In this document: positions 1-7,842 of the stretch, one piece after another | How positions within the stretch are numbered: position 1 is the first letter of the stretch | Layout of the letters: each line of letters starts with the position of its first letter | Assembly (NCBI RefSeq): GCF_011516925.1 | Contig: NZ_WOTG01000004.1 | Coordinates: 128,686-192,685 of the forward strand | Origin: Acetobacter fabarum | Lineage (GTDB): Bacteria; Pseudomonadota; Alphaproteobacteria; Acetobacterales; Acetobacteraceae | Length of the DNA stretch: 64,000 nucleotides | Reading direction: 5' to 3' | Program-made: the position numbers and the translations under genes | The notes under the pieces: model-generated | Seen by the model: the letters and a program-made list of their open reading frames with translations, nothing else | Told to the model about the DNA's origin: nothing | Database searches by the model: none

Positions 1-1
1 C

Positions 2-439
2 CCGCGCACCATTGCCGTGGACCTGACCGGGCGCAACGCATCGCTGACCCTGTTCCGTATTGGTGACCTCCAGATCGAGCCGGATACCATGGCCAAGGTT
101 GTGGTGGACGAGGCCAGCGGCACCATTGTTATGGGGGATAGCGTGCGGATCAGTACCGTGGCTATTGCGCAGGGCAACCTGACCATTCAGGTGACCGAAA
201 CACCCGAGGTGGTCCAGCCAGCACCCTTTTCTAACGGTGTAACAGCCGTTGTGCCGCGGACACAGGCCAATGTAAGCACGGATAGCTCGCACAGGCTGGG
301 CATCCTGCGCGAAGGGCCAACACTGGCCAGCCTTGTGGCAGGCATGAACGCACTGGGCATGGGCCCGCGCGACATGATTGGTATTTTGCAGGCCATCAAG
401 GCCGATGGCGCCCTACAGGCCGATCTGGAAGTAAGGTAG
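2..439 (+). CDS. flgI: Flagellar P-ring protein FlgI, C-terminal part (5' end outside window)
   Basis: The reading frame is open from the first bases of the window, so this is the C-terminal ~145 residues of a longer protein. It forms the P ring around the flagellar rod in the peptidoglycan layer. The visible part has the FlgI end pattern: VVVDEASGTIVMG, then VRISTVAIAQGNLTI, a V/P-rich linker, and the final helix GMGPRDMIGILQAIKADGALQADLEVR-like segment. The next gene starts 7 bp downstream and encodes a rod-binding protein, the usual FlgI partner. The GTG at position 17 is internal and not a start. Identification rests on this C-terminal pattern and the context; only the missing N-terminus limits it. 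Confidence 0.93.
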   Translation, partial: PRTIAVDLTGRNASLTLFRIGDLQIEPDTMAKVVVDEASGTIVMGDSVRISTVAIAQGNLTIQVTETPEVVQPAPFSNGVTAVVPRTQANVSTDSSHRLGILREGPTLASLVAGMNALGMGPRDMIGILQAIKADGALQADLEVR

Positions 440-446
440 GCAGAGC

Positions 447-791
447 ATGAGCACGCTAGCCAATGTGAGCGCGGCCCAGATTGCCAGCGCACAGAACACC
501 GCCTCCACCCAGTCCGGGTTGAAGGCGGAAGCACTGGAAAAAACCCGCAAGGCCGCCATCGAGTTCGAGGGCATGACCATAGGCGAAATGCTCCAGCCGA
601 TGTTTGATACGGTGGACACCGCCAACGGCCTGTTTGGCGGTGGGGCGGCGGAGTCCCAGTTCCGGTCGTTGCAGGTGCTGGAAATGGGTAAGCAGATTGC
701 CAATAATGGCGGCATCGGTCTGGCCGACAGTGTTTACCGCCAGATGCTGGCCATGCAGGAAAAAGCCCAGCAGGAAGCAGGTAAATCATGA
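447..791 (+). CDS. flgJ: Rod-binding protein, FlgJ N-terminal domain only
   Basis: A 114-residue protein matching the N-terminal rod-capping domain of FlgJ. The motif AAIEFEGMTIGEMLQPMFDTV (about residues 32-52), an FGGG loop and a C-terminal ADSVYRQML helix are typical. Two-domain gammaproteobacterial FlgJ (~310 residues) also carries a muramidase domain; that is absent here, as in many alphaproteobacteria, so the peptidoglycan hydrolase must be encoded elsewhere. It follows flgI by 7 bp and overlaps the next gene by 4 bp (ATGA), so the three are probably one transcript. Confidence 0.88.
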   Translation: MSTLANVSAAQIASAQNTASTQSGLKAEALEKTRKAAIEFEGMTIGEMLQPMFDTVDTANGLFGGGAAESQFRSLQVLEMGKQIANNGGIGLADSVYRQMLAMQEKAQQEAGKS

Positions 792-1216
792 CCGATACGC
801 CGCAGGATCTGCAAAGCCGTCTGTTACAGGCATTCGGGGCGGTAAGCGCTCTGCTGGAGCAGGAAAATACCCTGCTTAAAACCGGTCAGTGGCAGGATGT
901 GGAAACACTGCTGCCGCGCAAGCGCACATTAATGGAAACGCTACGCAAATTGCTGCCGCCGGGCCAGACCAAACCCCTGACAGCCGAACAGCGCAGCGCG
1001 AGCGTAAGCCCGGAGATGGAGGCCGCTGCCAAGCAGTTCAATGCTCTGGTCCGCGCCAATGAGGAACTGCTGCAAAGTGCCATTGCCGCCCAGGGTACCC
1101 TGATCAAGCTTGTGCTGGATGATGCAGCACAGGAACAGCGCACGGGCTACGGGGCATCTGGCGGCTATACGGTGGATAGCCATGCCGGGGCACTGGCCCT
1201 GCGGAGTGACGTGTAA
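788..1216 (+). CDS. FlgN-like flagellar export chaperone (putative)
   Basis: A 142-residue, mostly helical protein whose start overlaps the stop of the FlgJ-like gene. Residues ~8-60 (LQSRLLQAFGAVSALLEQEN.. then KRTLMETLRKLL) and ~75-115 (AAKQFNALVRANEELLQSAI) look like the long antiparallel helices of FlgN-type chaperones, which deliver hook-associated proteins to the export gate. Sequence conservation in this family is very low, so the call depends on helical pattern, size and position after flgI-flgJ. The C-terminal ~25 residues are Gly/Ala-rich and probably unstructured. A FliT-like or unrelated coiled-coil protein is possible. Confidence 0.6.
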   Translation: MTDTPQDLQSRLLQAFGAVSALLEQENTLLKTGQWQDVETLLPRKRTLMETLRKLLPPGQTKPLTAEQRSASVSPEMEAAAKQFNALVRANEELLQSAIAAQGTLIKLVLDDAAQEQRTGYGASGGYTVDSHAGALALRSDV

Positions 1217-1230
1217 AAAACCTGTGGCGG

Positions 1231-1252
1231 GGCTACTGGCTTACCAGTAGCC
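1231..1252. terminator. Stem-loop between convergent genes
   Basis: A perfect 9-bp inverted repeat (GGCTACTGG/CCAGTAGCC) with a 4-nt loop lies between the flgN-like gene and the minus-strand lipoprotein gene, overlapping the last codons of the latter. On the minus strand a T-run (the AAAAAA at 1215-1220 on the plus strand) follows at some distance. It may terminate one or both convergent transcripts. Confidence 0.45.
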
Positions 1253-1747
1253 GCCCATAACCTTGCGGGGCTGGTCCCCGGCAGGGTCGGCGCCTGCGTA
1301 CCAGGCGCTCCAATCCCACAAAAAGGTATCCCGGCGGTTTTCCGCCGTCATGGCGGCCAGCTCATCCACAACGGAGGGGGCCTGCTTCTTTTGGTTCCGC
1401 AGTTCTGCGGCGGTCATGTTGTGCAGGGTCCGGAATGCGGTTTCCGAGCCCATATACACACAGCCACACCCTATGGGGTCCGCGTAAAGGTAAATCGGAC
1501 CATCGGGGGAGGGGCGGTAGGTCAACTGCCCCGGTGGCAGCAGGTTCATCATGGCGTAACGCGCGGTTGTGTCAGCCTGATGGGCAATAAACCCTGCCTC
1601 GGACAGGGTTCTTCCTTTTTCCAGATACGGGGCAGCGGGGGGGGTGCACCCCGCAAGTGCCGTGCAGAACAGCCCGGTTGCCGCCTGCGCCAGCCATTTT
1701 GCAGGGCGGGGTGTGGCCTTGGCCGGTAGGGAGCTGCCTGTGTGCAT
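1241..1747 (-). CDS. Putative lipoprotein, function unknown
   Basis: A 168-residue protein with an N-terminal basic stretch, a hydrophobic segment and a lipobox LAGC (Cys ~33), so it should be lipidated and membrane-anchored. The mature part has conserved-looking stretches such as YADPIGCGCVYMGS with three more cysteines and a Trp-rich C-terminus (FLWDWSAWYAGADP). I do not recognise the family. It sits on the opposite strand to the flanking flagellar genes, downstream of a GT25-like gene on the same strand with a 34-bp gap, so the two may be co-transcribed. Nothing in the sequence links it directly to motility. Confidence 0.7.
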   Translation of the reverse strand: MHTGSSLPAKATPRPAKWLAQAATGLFCTALAGCTPPAAPYLEKGRTLSEAGFIAHQADTTARYAMMNLLPPGQLTYRPSPDGPIYLYADPIGCGCVYMGSETAFRTLHNMTAAELRNQKKQAPSVVDELAAMTAENRRDTFLWDWSAWYAGADPAGDQPRKVMGGYW

Positions 1748-1781
1748 CTGGCGGGTTCCGTGCTGTGTTTTTTTTAAAGGT

Positions 1782-2495
1782 TTAAAGGGAGGGCGCAGCC
1801 GCGTCTGTCATGCACAGGGGGGGCACGCAGACAAAGGCCTTCATGGTGGAGTAGTGCAGGCTCATCAGCTGCTGGAGGGTCTGCGCGGCCATGCTGCCGT
1901 CTGCCGGGTTGGCGGCGGGTACGGTGGTGCTGGTCAGGGGCAGGCATGCCTTGATCATTTTTTCGGCCCCGGTGGGGGAAATGGCATAGCCGCACACGCT
2001 CTGGGTCGCCAGCAGCGGGAAGGCGAGGGAAGTGACTTCCATTTCGCTCAGCGCGCCTGCGCCACGGGCGGAGTAAGGGGGCTGTATTGCTCCGTTGAAC
2101 AGGGCCAGCTCGGGCAGAACATCAAACTGGAGCGTGGAGCCGGGGGTGTTGCCCCAGAGAACAAAGTCCCAGTCCTGCGGCAGGCTGGCCAGAATACGCG
2201 TGCTTTCGGCCTCAAAATTGGCGCATAGCACGGCGTTGCTTTCAAACACGTGGGCGGCGGTCTGGTGCTGGGCCACATTCCCCCACAGGGCAACGTGGGA
2301 GAGGGCCTGCGCAAACGCTGCGTGCGAGAACAGACATTCGGCAGAGATCAGGTTCATCTGCCGCATGGCCTGTGCGTCCAGCGTGTGCTCGTCCACGCCC
2401 ACGGAGCGCACAAGGTCGGGAACATGGGCGTTCAGCCGCACAAAGCGTTCGCTCTGGTCCGGGGTTGCGTCGCTGCTGATGAAAAACTTGAACAT
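1782..2495 (-). CDS. GT25-like glycosyltransferase paralogue with degenerate acidic motif
   Basis: A 237-residue protein that aligns position by position with the GT25 protein at 40657-41376: the N-terminal KxFIS start, SHVALW versus THVKLW near residue 66, LPQDWDFVLWGN versus LPHDWDIILWGN, the CGYAISP segment and the C-terminal PPLCxTD end. GT25 enzymes transfer sugars in LPS or glycan synthesis and use an acidic EDD motif at the nucleotide-sugar site. Here residues 85-87 are ESN instead of EDD, so activity is doubtful. The start chosen is the ATG at 2495 (MFKFF), matching the paralogue; a frame extends 18 codons upstream. The 290-bp gap upstream faces the divergent DUF1217 gene and must hold both promoters. 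Confidence 0.72.
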   Translation of the reverse strand: MFKFFISSDATPDQSERFVRLNAHVPDLVRSVGVDEHTLDAQAMRQMNLISAECLFSHAAFAQALSHVALWGNVAQHQTAAHVFESNAVLCANFEAESTRILASLPQDWDFVLWGNTPGSTLQFDVLPELALFNGAIQPPYSARGAGALSEMEVTSLAFPLLATQSVCGYAISPTGAEKMIKACLPLTSTTVPAANPADGSMAAQTLQQLMSLHYSTMKAFVCVPPLCMTDAAAPSL

Positions 2496-2787
2496 CGAGG
2501 ATTCCTGCTGGTGGCGAGAGCAAAAAATGCGATCACTAACGGGGCGCAATGGGTAGCTGGCTCCACCATGTCCAACACAACCGCCACGACGAGACCATAA
2601 TCTGGTGCCTACAAGGATACGGCAGAGTAAGGCGCATGGAAAGCCTTGAGAGGTGCTTCAAACCCGGCCGAGCATATTCCTGTGGCTTTGTCGGGGGCAA
2701 AACCGTATGATAAGCGCCAATATATGTTTTTTGGGTCTTGCACGGCAGGGTCCGGCATTGGTGTGCAGCACGTAAAGGATTGGATTA

Positions 2788-4935
2788 ATGAGCGTTAGCG
2801 GTATCTCACCGGTAAGCCAGTATCTGACGGCCCTGAAAAATGAAGATGCCGCCGCCTCCACCTATGCCAAAACGGATGTGACCACCAAGCAGGCTTCCGC
2901 CGGGTTTGAGCAGGCCGCTGCCTCCATTACCACCGTTGCCGGGCTGATGAAGAATTACTCGGCCCTGAACGTGGTGCTGGGCGCGTATGGCATGGGCTCG
3001 TATTCCTCGGCCACGGCGCTGGTCAAAAAGCTGCTCACGCAGGACCCGTCCTCCTCCACATCGCTGGCCAAATCGTCCAGCAATGCCACGTGGCTGGCCT
3101 TTGCCGATGCGTTCAAGACCTGGGGGCAGGGCGGAGGGAGCGTGCAGACCTCCCCGCTCACATCCTCCACCATTACGTCCATTGTTAACGAATACCAGTC
3201 CGATACCGATAAATCTCTTCAGAGCGATCTGAAGGCTTTTACAAGTGCAGCCCCCAGCATTACCACCGCGTCTGCCCTGCTGGCCAATACAAGCGTGCTC
3301 AATGTTGTGCTGAGCGCCTATGGCATGGATTCGCTGGAAGGGGATACTTCGGTCCTGACCGCACTGCTCACGCAGGACCCGTCCTCCTCCACATCGCTGG
3401 CGCAGACATCGGGCAATACGGCTTGGAAGCTGTTTGCCAATGCATTCCAGGACATGGGCAAAAACGGCGGTACGGCCACATCCTCGCCGTTTACCAGCAC
3501 CACCATGACCACCATTACGCAGGGCTACACCATTGCGGTTGATTCGGCGGTGGATGACAACATCAACGCGTTCAAGGCCGAGGCAGCGACCATGACCTCC
3601 GCCTCCGACCTGCTGAACAACCAGACCGTGCTCTCCATGGTCATGTCCACCTACGGGCTGGATTCCAGCACAGATAACAGCAGTATCCTCACTGCGCTGC
3701 TCACGCAGGACCCCACCTCCTCCACATCGCTGGCGCAGGCTTCGGGCAGCACGGCATGGCAGGATTTTGCCACGGCCTTCAAAAGCATGGGGCAGAACAA
3801 CGGCACGGCTACGTCCACACCGTTTACAGCTGCGACCATCAGCTCCATTGCCAGCAAATATACGGATGCCATCAACAGCGGCACCACAAGCGCGATTGCA
3901 TCCTTCAAAAGCGATGCGGCGGGCATTACCTCGGTCAGCAGCCTGCTGAGCAACAGCAGTGCGTTGCAGGTTGTGCTGGGGGCGTATGGTCTGGGCTCCC
4001 TTGCCTCCGACCCGGCCGTGGTCAAAACCCTGCTGACGCAGGACCCGGATTCCTCCACATCCCTGGCCCAGACATCGGGCAATACGGCGTGGCAGACCTT
4101 TGCGCAGGCGTTCAAGGCATGGGGGCAGAACAACGGTCAGGGCGCCATTATGTCCACGTCTTTTGTGGCGTCCCTGAGTGCGAGCTTCCAGAGCAACACC
4201 AATACGCTGGTGCAATCGGGCATTACGAACTTTGAAAACGCGGCTGGCTCCATTACCACCGCATCGGCCCTGCTGAGCAACACCGCCGTGCTGAGCGTGG
4301 TTTCCGGCGCGTTCGGGATTGATGCTTCAAGCAATGAAGCCACGCTGATGAACTCCCTGCTCACGCAGGACCCCACTTCCTCCACATCGCTGGCCAGTGC
4401 GTCGGGCAATGCCTCGTGGCAGAGCTTTGCAACGGACTTCAAGGTATGGGGCGCTAACGGGGGTAGTGTCAGTGCAACACCGTTCACGTCCGAAAAGATC
4501 CAGAGCATCGTGGAAAGTTACCAGATGCGGCAGTACGAAAGCAGCAAGGATCTGAGTGATAACGGCGTGGGGAATGCCCTGTACTTTACCCGCACCATGA
4601 GCAGCATTACCTCCCTGTCGCAGCTGATGTCGGACCCGACCCTGCTCAAGGTGGCAGAAACCGTATCGGGCTACGACCCGGACCAGTTTGGCGCACTCGA
4701 CTATGACCAGCAGGTGCGCCTGCTGTCCAAGAAGGTGGACTTCAGCAAGCTGTCCACCCCCAAGCAGATCCAGCAGTATGCGGAGCAGTATCTGGCCATG
4801 TTGCAGATCAACCCGCAAACGCCAGATACCCCCGCGTCCATGCTCGACCTGTTTGGCGGGAGCAGTGATGATGACATCCTCTCCCTGTTCGGTGGGGATG
4901 ATTCCTCGGGCGACCTTTATTCCAGCCTGTTCTAG
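2788..4935 (+). CDS. DUF1217-type flagellar repeat protein
   Basis: A 715-residue Ser/Thr/Ala-rich protein without signal peptide or membrane segment. It contains five tandem copies of a ~111-residue unit, each with an ALxVVLxAYG-like helix, LLTQDPxSSTSLA and a TxxxIxSIxxxY end; LLTQDP occurs at residues 82, 193, 304, 415 and 524. A sixth, divergent unit (TMSSITSLSQLMSDPTLLKV..., ~600-665) resembles the classical DUF1217 domain found next to flagellar genes of alphaproteobacteria. The C-terminus has acidic DLFGG/SLFGG repeats. Alphaproteobacterial DUF1217 proteins are often smaller, so this looks like an expanded version. The lack of a signal peptide fits export by the flagellar apparatus, but that is inference. 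Confidence 0.75.
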   Translation: MSVSGISPVSQYLTALKNEDAAASTYAKTDVTTKQASAGFEQAAASITTVAGLMKNYSALNVVLGAYGMGSYSSATALVKKLLTQDPSSSTSLAKSSSNATWLAFADAFKTWGQGGGSVQTSPLTSSTITSIVNEYQSDTDKSLQSDLKAFTSAAPSITTASALLANTSVLNVVLSAYGMDSLEGDTSVLTALLTQDPSSSTSLAQTSGNTAWKLFANAFQDMGKNGGTATSSPFTSTTMTTITQGYTIAVDSAVDDNINAFKAEAATMTSASDLLNNQTVLSMVMSTYGLDSSTDNSSILTALLTQDPTSSTSLAQASGSTAWQDFATAFKSMGQNNGTATSTPFTAATISSIASKYTDAINSGTTSAIASFKSDAAGITSVSSLLSNSSALQVVLGAYGLGSLASDPAVVKTLLTQDPDSSTSLAQTSGNTAWQTFAQAFKAWGQNNGQGAIMSTSFVASLSASFQSNTNTLVQSGITNFENAAGSITTASALLSNTAVLSVVSGAFGIDASSNEATLMNSLLTQDPTSSTSLASASGNASWQSFATDFKVWGANGGSVSATPFTSEKIQSIVESYQMRQYESSKDLSDNGVGNALYFTRTMSSITSLSQLMSDPTLLKVAETVSGYDPDQFGALDYDQQVRLLSKKVDFSKLSTPKQIQQYAEQYLAMLQINPQTPDTPASMLDLFGGSSDDDILSLFGGDDSSGDLYSSLF
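2923..4512 (+). repeat. Five in-frame ~333-bp tandem repeats
   Basis: The coding sequence of the DUF1217 protein repeats at DNA level with a period of ~333 bp. The block coding for LLTQDPxSSTSLA (for example CTCACGCAGGACCC followed by TCCTCCACATCGCTGGC) recurs about 333 bp apart at 3034, 3367, 3700, 4033 and 4360. The last spacing is two codons shorter. High DNA identity in these blocks makes repeat-number change by recombination likely. Confidence 0.85.
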
Positions 4936-5002
4936 GCGCGCTGGTCTGCCCGTTATCCTTTGGGGCAGGGCCGTATAACACTGCATCTGTTTGGTTGGTA
5001 AC

Positions 5003-6427
5003 GTGAGTCTGGACCCGCAACCCTCCTCGCCTGTCGAGGCATCTGTATCCGCTCTTTCCGGTGTGATGGAGGCGGTACGCGGTGCCATTGCCAGCCCCCG
5101 GCATGATGTGCCGGTCGGGCTGCTGGAAGGGCGGGTCACCGGGCTTTCGGGGCTGTCTGTCTCTCTGAGCGGGTTGCGGGATTTTACCGGCGTAGGCGAC
5201 CGCGTGACCATTTACGGGCTAGATGGGCGGCAGACGCAGGCCGAAATTGTGGCCTTTGCGCAGGATATTGCCATTGCCATGCCCTTTGGCTCGCTGGAGG
5301 GCATTGGTTCGGGCTGCCGGGCAACCTTTTTACTGTATGATCAGGAGCAGCGCCGCCGCAGGGCGGGGGGTACGCTCATGGTCAATGCTGGCTGGCAGGG
5401 CCGGGTGGTGGACCCCATGGGCCGCCCGATGGATGGCAAAGGCCCGCTGCCATCCGAGGGCACGGCCCAGCGCCTCCATGCCGCCCCGCCCGAGGCCGCC
5501 ATGCGTGCGCGCCTTGGCCCGCGCATAGACCTTGGGGTGCGTGCGCTCAACCTGTTTACCACCTGCCGCGAGGGCCAGCGCCTTGGCCTGTTTGCAGGCT
5601 CGGGCGTGGGTAAATCCACCCTTATGGGCATGCTCGCGCGGGATACGGCGTGCGATGTGGCCGTTATTGCGCTGGTAGGGGAACGTGGGCGCGAAGTGCG
5701 CGAGTTTGTGGAGGATGATCTGGGGCCGGAGGGGCTGGCCAAGTCCGTTGTGGTAGTTGCCACGTCCGACACATCCCCCCTTATGCGGCGTGAAGCAGCC
5801 TATGCCGCCATGGCCGTGGCCGAGCACTTCCGCGATCAGGGTAAATCGGTGCTGATGCTGATGGATAGCGTAACCCGCTTTTGTCAGGCCCTGCGTGAGA
5901 TTGGCCTGTCCTCGGGCGAGCCACCGGCCACGCGCGGTTATCCGCCCAGTGTTTTTGCCGAACTGCCCCGCCTGCTGGAACGCGCAGGCCCGGGGCTTAT
6001 GGACGAGCACGGCCATGCAGGGCAGATGACCGCCATGTTCTCCGTGCTGGTGGAAGGGGACGACCAGAACGAACCCGTGGCCGATGCCGTGCGCGGTATT
6101 CTGGACGGGCACGTGGTGCTGGAGCGCCGTATTGCGGAATCTGGCCGTTACCCTGCGGTTAACGTGCTGCGCTCGCTCTCGCGCACCGTGCCGGGATGCC
6201 TGACGGAGGAGGAGAACCAGCTTGTGCTGCAAGCCCGCTCCTGCCTGTCCACCTGGGATGAAATGCAGGATATGGTGCGCCTGGGTGCGTACCGCCCCGG
6301 CAACGACCAGCGTGTGGACGAAGCCATTCGCGTAGCCCCGGCGGTGGAGGAAATGCTGAAGCAGCGCAAGGGCGAGCGCGCGACCCTGCCCGAAAGCTTT
6401 GATGCCCTGCGGGGCGCATTATCGTAG
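5003..6427 (+). CDS. fliI: Flagellar export ATPase FliI
   Basis: A 474-residue F1-like ATPase that drives or regulates the flagellar type III export gate. Walker A is GLFAGSGVGKST, the catalytic-Glu loop VALVGERGREVREF follows, and Walker B is SVLMLMDSVTRF. The DELSEED-like C-terminal region ends in QRKGERATLPES. I chose the GTG at 5003; a TTG four codons upstream (4991) is also possible and the N-terminus before the first beta-barrel is not conserved. fliJ begins 10 bp downstream, the normal order. All nucleotide-binding motifs are intact. Confidence 0.95.
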   Translation: MSLDPQPSSPVEASVSALSGVMEAVRGAIASPRHDVPVGLLEGRVTGLSGLSVSLSGLRDFTGVGDRVTIYGLDGRQTQAEIVAFAQDIAIAMPFGSLEGIGSGCRATFLLYDQEQRRRRAGGTLMVNAGWQGRVVDPMGRPMDGKGPLPSEGTAQRLHAAPPEAAMRARLGPRIDLGVRALNLFTTCREGQRLGLFAGSGVGKSTLMGMLARDTACDVAVIALVGERGREVREFVEDDLGPEGLAKSVVVVATSDTSPLMRREAAYAAMAVAEHFRDQGKSVLMLMDSVTRFCQALREIGLSSGEPPATRGYPPSVFAELPRLLERAGPGLMDEHGHAGQMTAMFSVLVEGDDQNEPVADAVRGILDGHVVLERRIAESGRYPAVNVLRSLSRTVPGCLTEEENQLVLQARSCLSTWDEMQDMVRLGAYRPGNDQRVDEAIRVAPAVEEMLKQRKGERATLPESFDALRGALS

Positions 6428-6437
6428 CTGATCCCGC

Positions 6438-6863
6438 ATGAGCAGCGCGCGAATCCGCTCCCTGCACGCGCTTATCCGCGTGCGCAAGAAGGAGGTGGAC
6501 GAGGCCCGCGCAGGCATGGCCCGTGCGCTGGCGGCCGAAAGTGCGGCTCTGGCCGACCTGGAGCGGCAGTTGACCCAGATTGAAGTGGAGCGGGATGAGG
6601 CCGAGGGCGATGCCGGGCGTGAGTCCTTCCGCCTGTGGCTGCCCATAGCGCAGGAAAACGTGGCACGGGCCGAGCAGGTTGTGCTCAGGACACGTAACGA
6701 TTCCATGCGGGTGCGTGAGGAGCTGATTCAGGCCAACGCTGCATTCAAGGCCGCGCAGACCCTGCTGGAGAAGCGGGAGGAGGAAGAGCGCGTTCTGCTG
6801 GCCCGGCGCGAACAGGCGGAGCTGGACGATCTGGCCCGGCGTGCCCGCCCGTTTTTTCTGTAA
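6438..6863 (+). CDS. fliJ: FliJ-like flagellar export coiled-coil protein
   Basis: A 141-residue protein that is almost entirely charged helix (heptads rich in E, R, A and L from residue 5 to 135), starting MSSARIRSLHALIRVRKKEVDEAR, the typical FliJ N-terminal hairpin. FliJ fits into the FliI hexamer as a gamma-like stalk and connects it to the FlhA export gate. It lies directly after fliI. Sequence conservation in FliJ is weak, so the name depends on coiled-coil form, length and position, which together are strong. The ~200-bp gap downstream holds a 7-bp stem-loop (TTTGGCG/CGCCAAA near 6880-6905) without a T-run. Confidence 0.85.
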   Translation: MSSARIRSLHALIRVRKKEVDEARAGMARALAAESAALADLERQLTQIEVERDEAEGDAGRESFRLWLPIAQENVARAEQVVLRTRNDSMRVREELIQANAAFKAAQTLLEKREEEERVLLARREQAELDDLARRARPFFL

Positions 6864-7060
6864 GTTCAGGCAAGGTCCATTGTTTGGCGGCCATAAACGC
6901 CAAAGCCATGAAAAAACGATGGCAATTGGCTCTTTTCTTATGTTTGATCCTTGAGAAAGCGGAGTGCGCCCGCTATCGCTTACAGATCATAAGGGGCTGA
7001 CAGTGATCGTGTACCATGCGACCCGTTTCTCCCCACACTCGTGAGTGATTAGGAAAACGT

Positions 7061-7825
7061 ATGCAACAGACAGAGCTGCAACCCGCAAAGATTTTTATTG
7101 CGACCCCGTGCTTTGGCGGGATGGTTACGCAGGAGTATATGGAATCCATCATTGCTTGCGCCGGTGTGCTTCAGGTTCCCATGACCCTGTCCCTGCTGGG
7201 GGACGATGCCATGATCAGCCGTGCACGCAATACCCTGATGCACAAGTTCCTCACTCTGTCTGACGCAACACACCTTCTGTTCATTGATGCCGATATTGGT
7301 TTCCCGGCCGAAGCACCAGCCCGCCTGCTGGCGGCTGGCAAGGATGTCGTGGCCGGGGCCTACCCGATTCGTCAGTATTTCTGGGACAAGACCACGCAGG
7401 AAAACATGCTCCATGGCGAACCGCAGGATACCGCATCCCTGCGCTATGTGGGCGAGACCGAGGCCATGCACCAGCAGATTGAAAAAGGCCCGATGGTTAA
7501 AACGCATTACGCGGGTACGGGTTTCATGCTGATCAGCCGTGGTGCGCTTGAGCGGATGGTCAAGGCTTACCCCGAGACAGCCTACACCCGCATAGACGCC
7601 GCCAACGGCGAAACAGGCAGCACCGCCTACGCCCTGTTTGATGGCAGCATCGACCCCGAAACCGGAACCTACCAGAGCGAGGACTTCACCTTCTGCCGCC
7701 GCTGGCGCGAAATTGGGGGCGAAGTCTGGCTGGATACATCCATCAATCTGACACATGCAGGCCGCGCCGCGTTCCACGGCAAGCCGGGCTGCCGTGTTGG
7801 CATGGTTCACCACAAGGGCGCCTAA
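7061..7825 (+). CDS. Glycosyltransferase-like protein in the flagellar cluster
   Basis: A 254-residue protein with a GT-A-like pattern: an N-terminal beta strand KIFIATPCFGG, an ISRARNTLMHKFL helix, and HLLFIDADIGFPAEA (DxD at about residues 76-78) that would hold metal and nucleotide sugar. Further on are VVAGAYPIR, GTGFMLISRGAL and the QSEDFTFCRRWREIGGEVWLD segment near the C-terminus. No signal peptide or membrane helix is visible, so it should be cytoplasmic. It sits between fliJ and motB, suggesting a role in modifying a flagellar component such as flagellin, but no acceptor is evident. The exact GT family is not clear to me. Confidence 0.68.
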   Translation: MQQTELQPAKIFIATPCFGGMVTQEYMESIIACAGVLQVPMTLSLLGDDAMISRARNTLMHKFLTLSDATHLLFIDADIGFPAEAPARLLAAGKDVVAGAYPIRQYFWDKTTQENMLHGEPQDTASLRYVGETEAMHQQIEKGPMVKTHYAGTGFMLISRGALERMVKAYPETAYTRIDAANGETGSTAYALFDGSIDPETGTYQSEDFTFCRRWREIGGEVWLDTSINLTHAGRAAFHGKPGCRVGMVHHKGA

Positions 7826-7842
7826 GGTCGCAATAGCACCAC

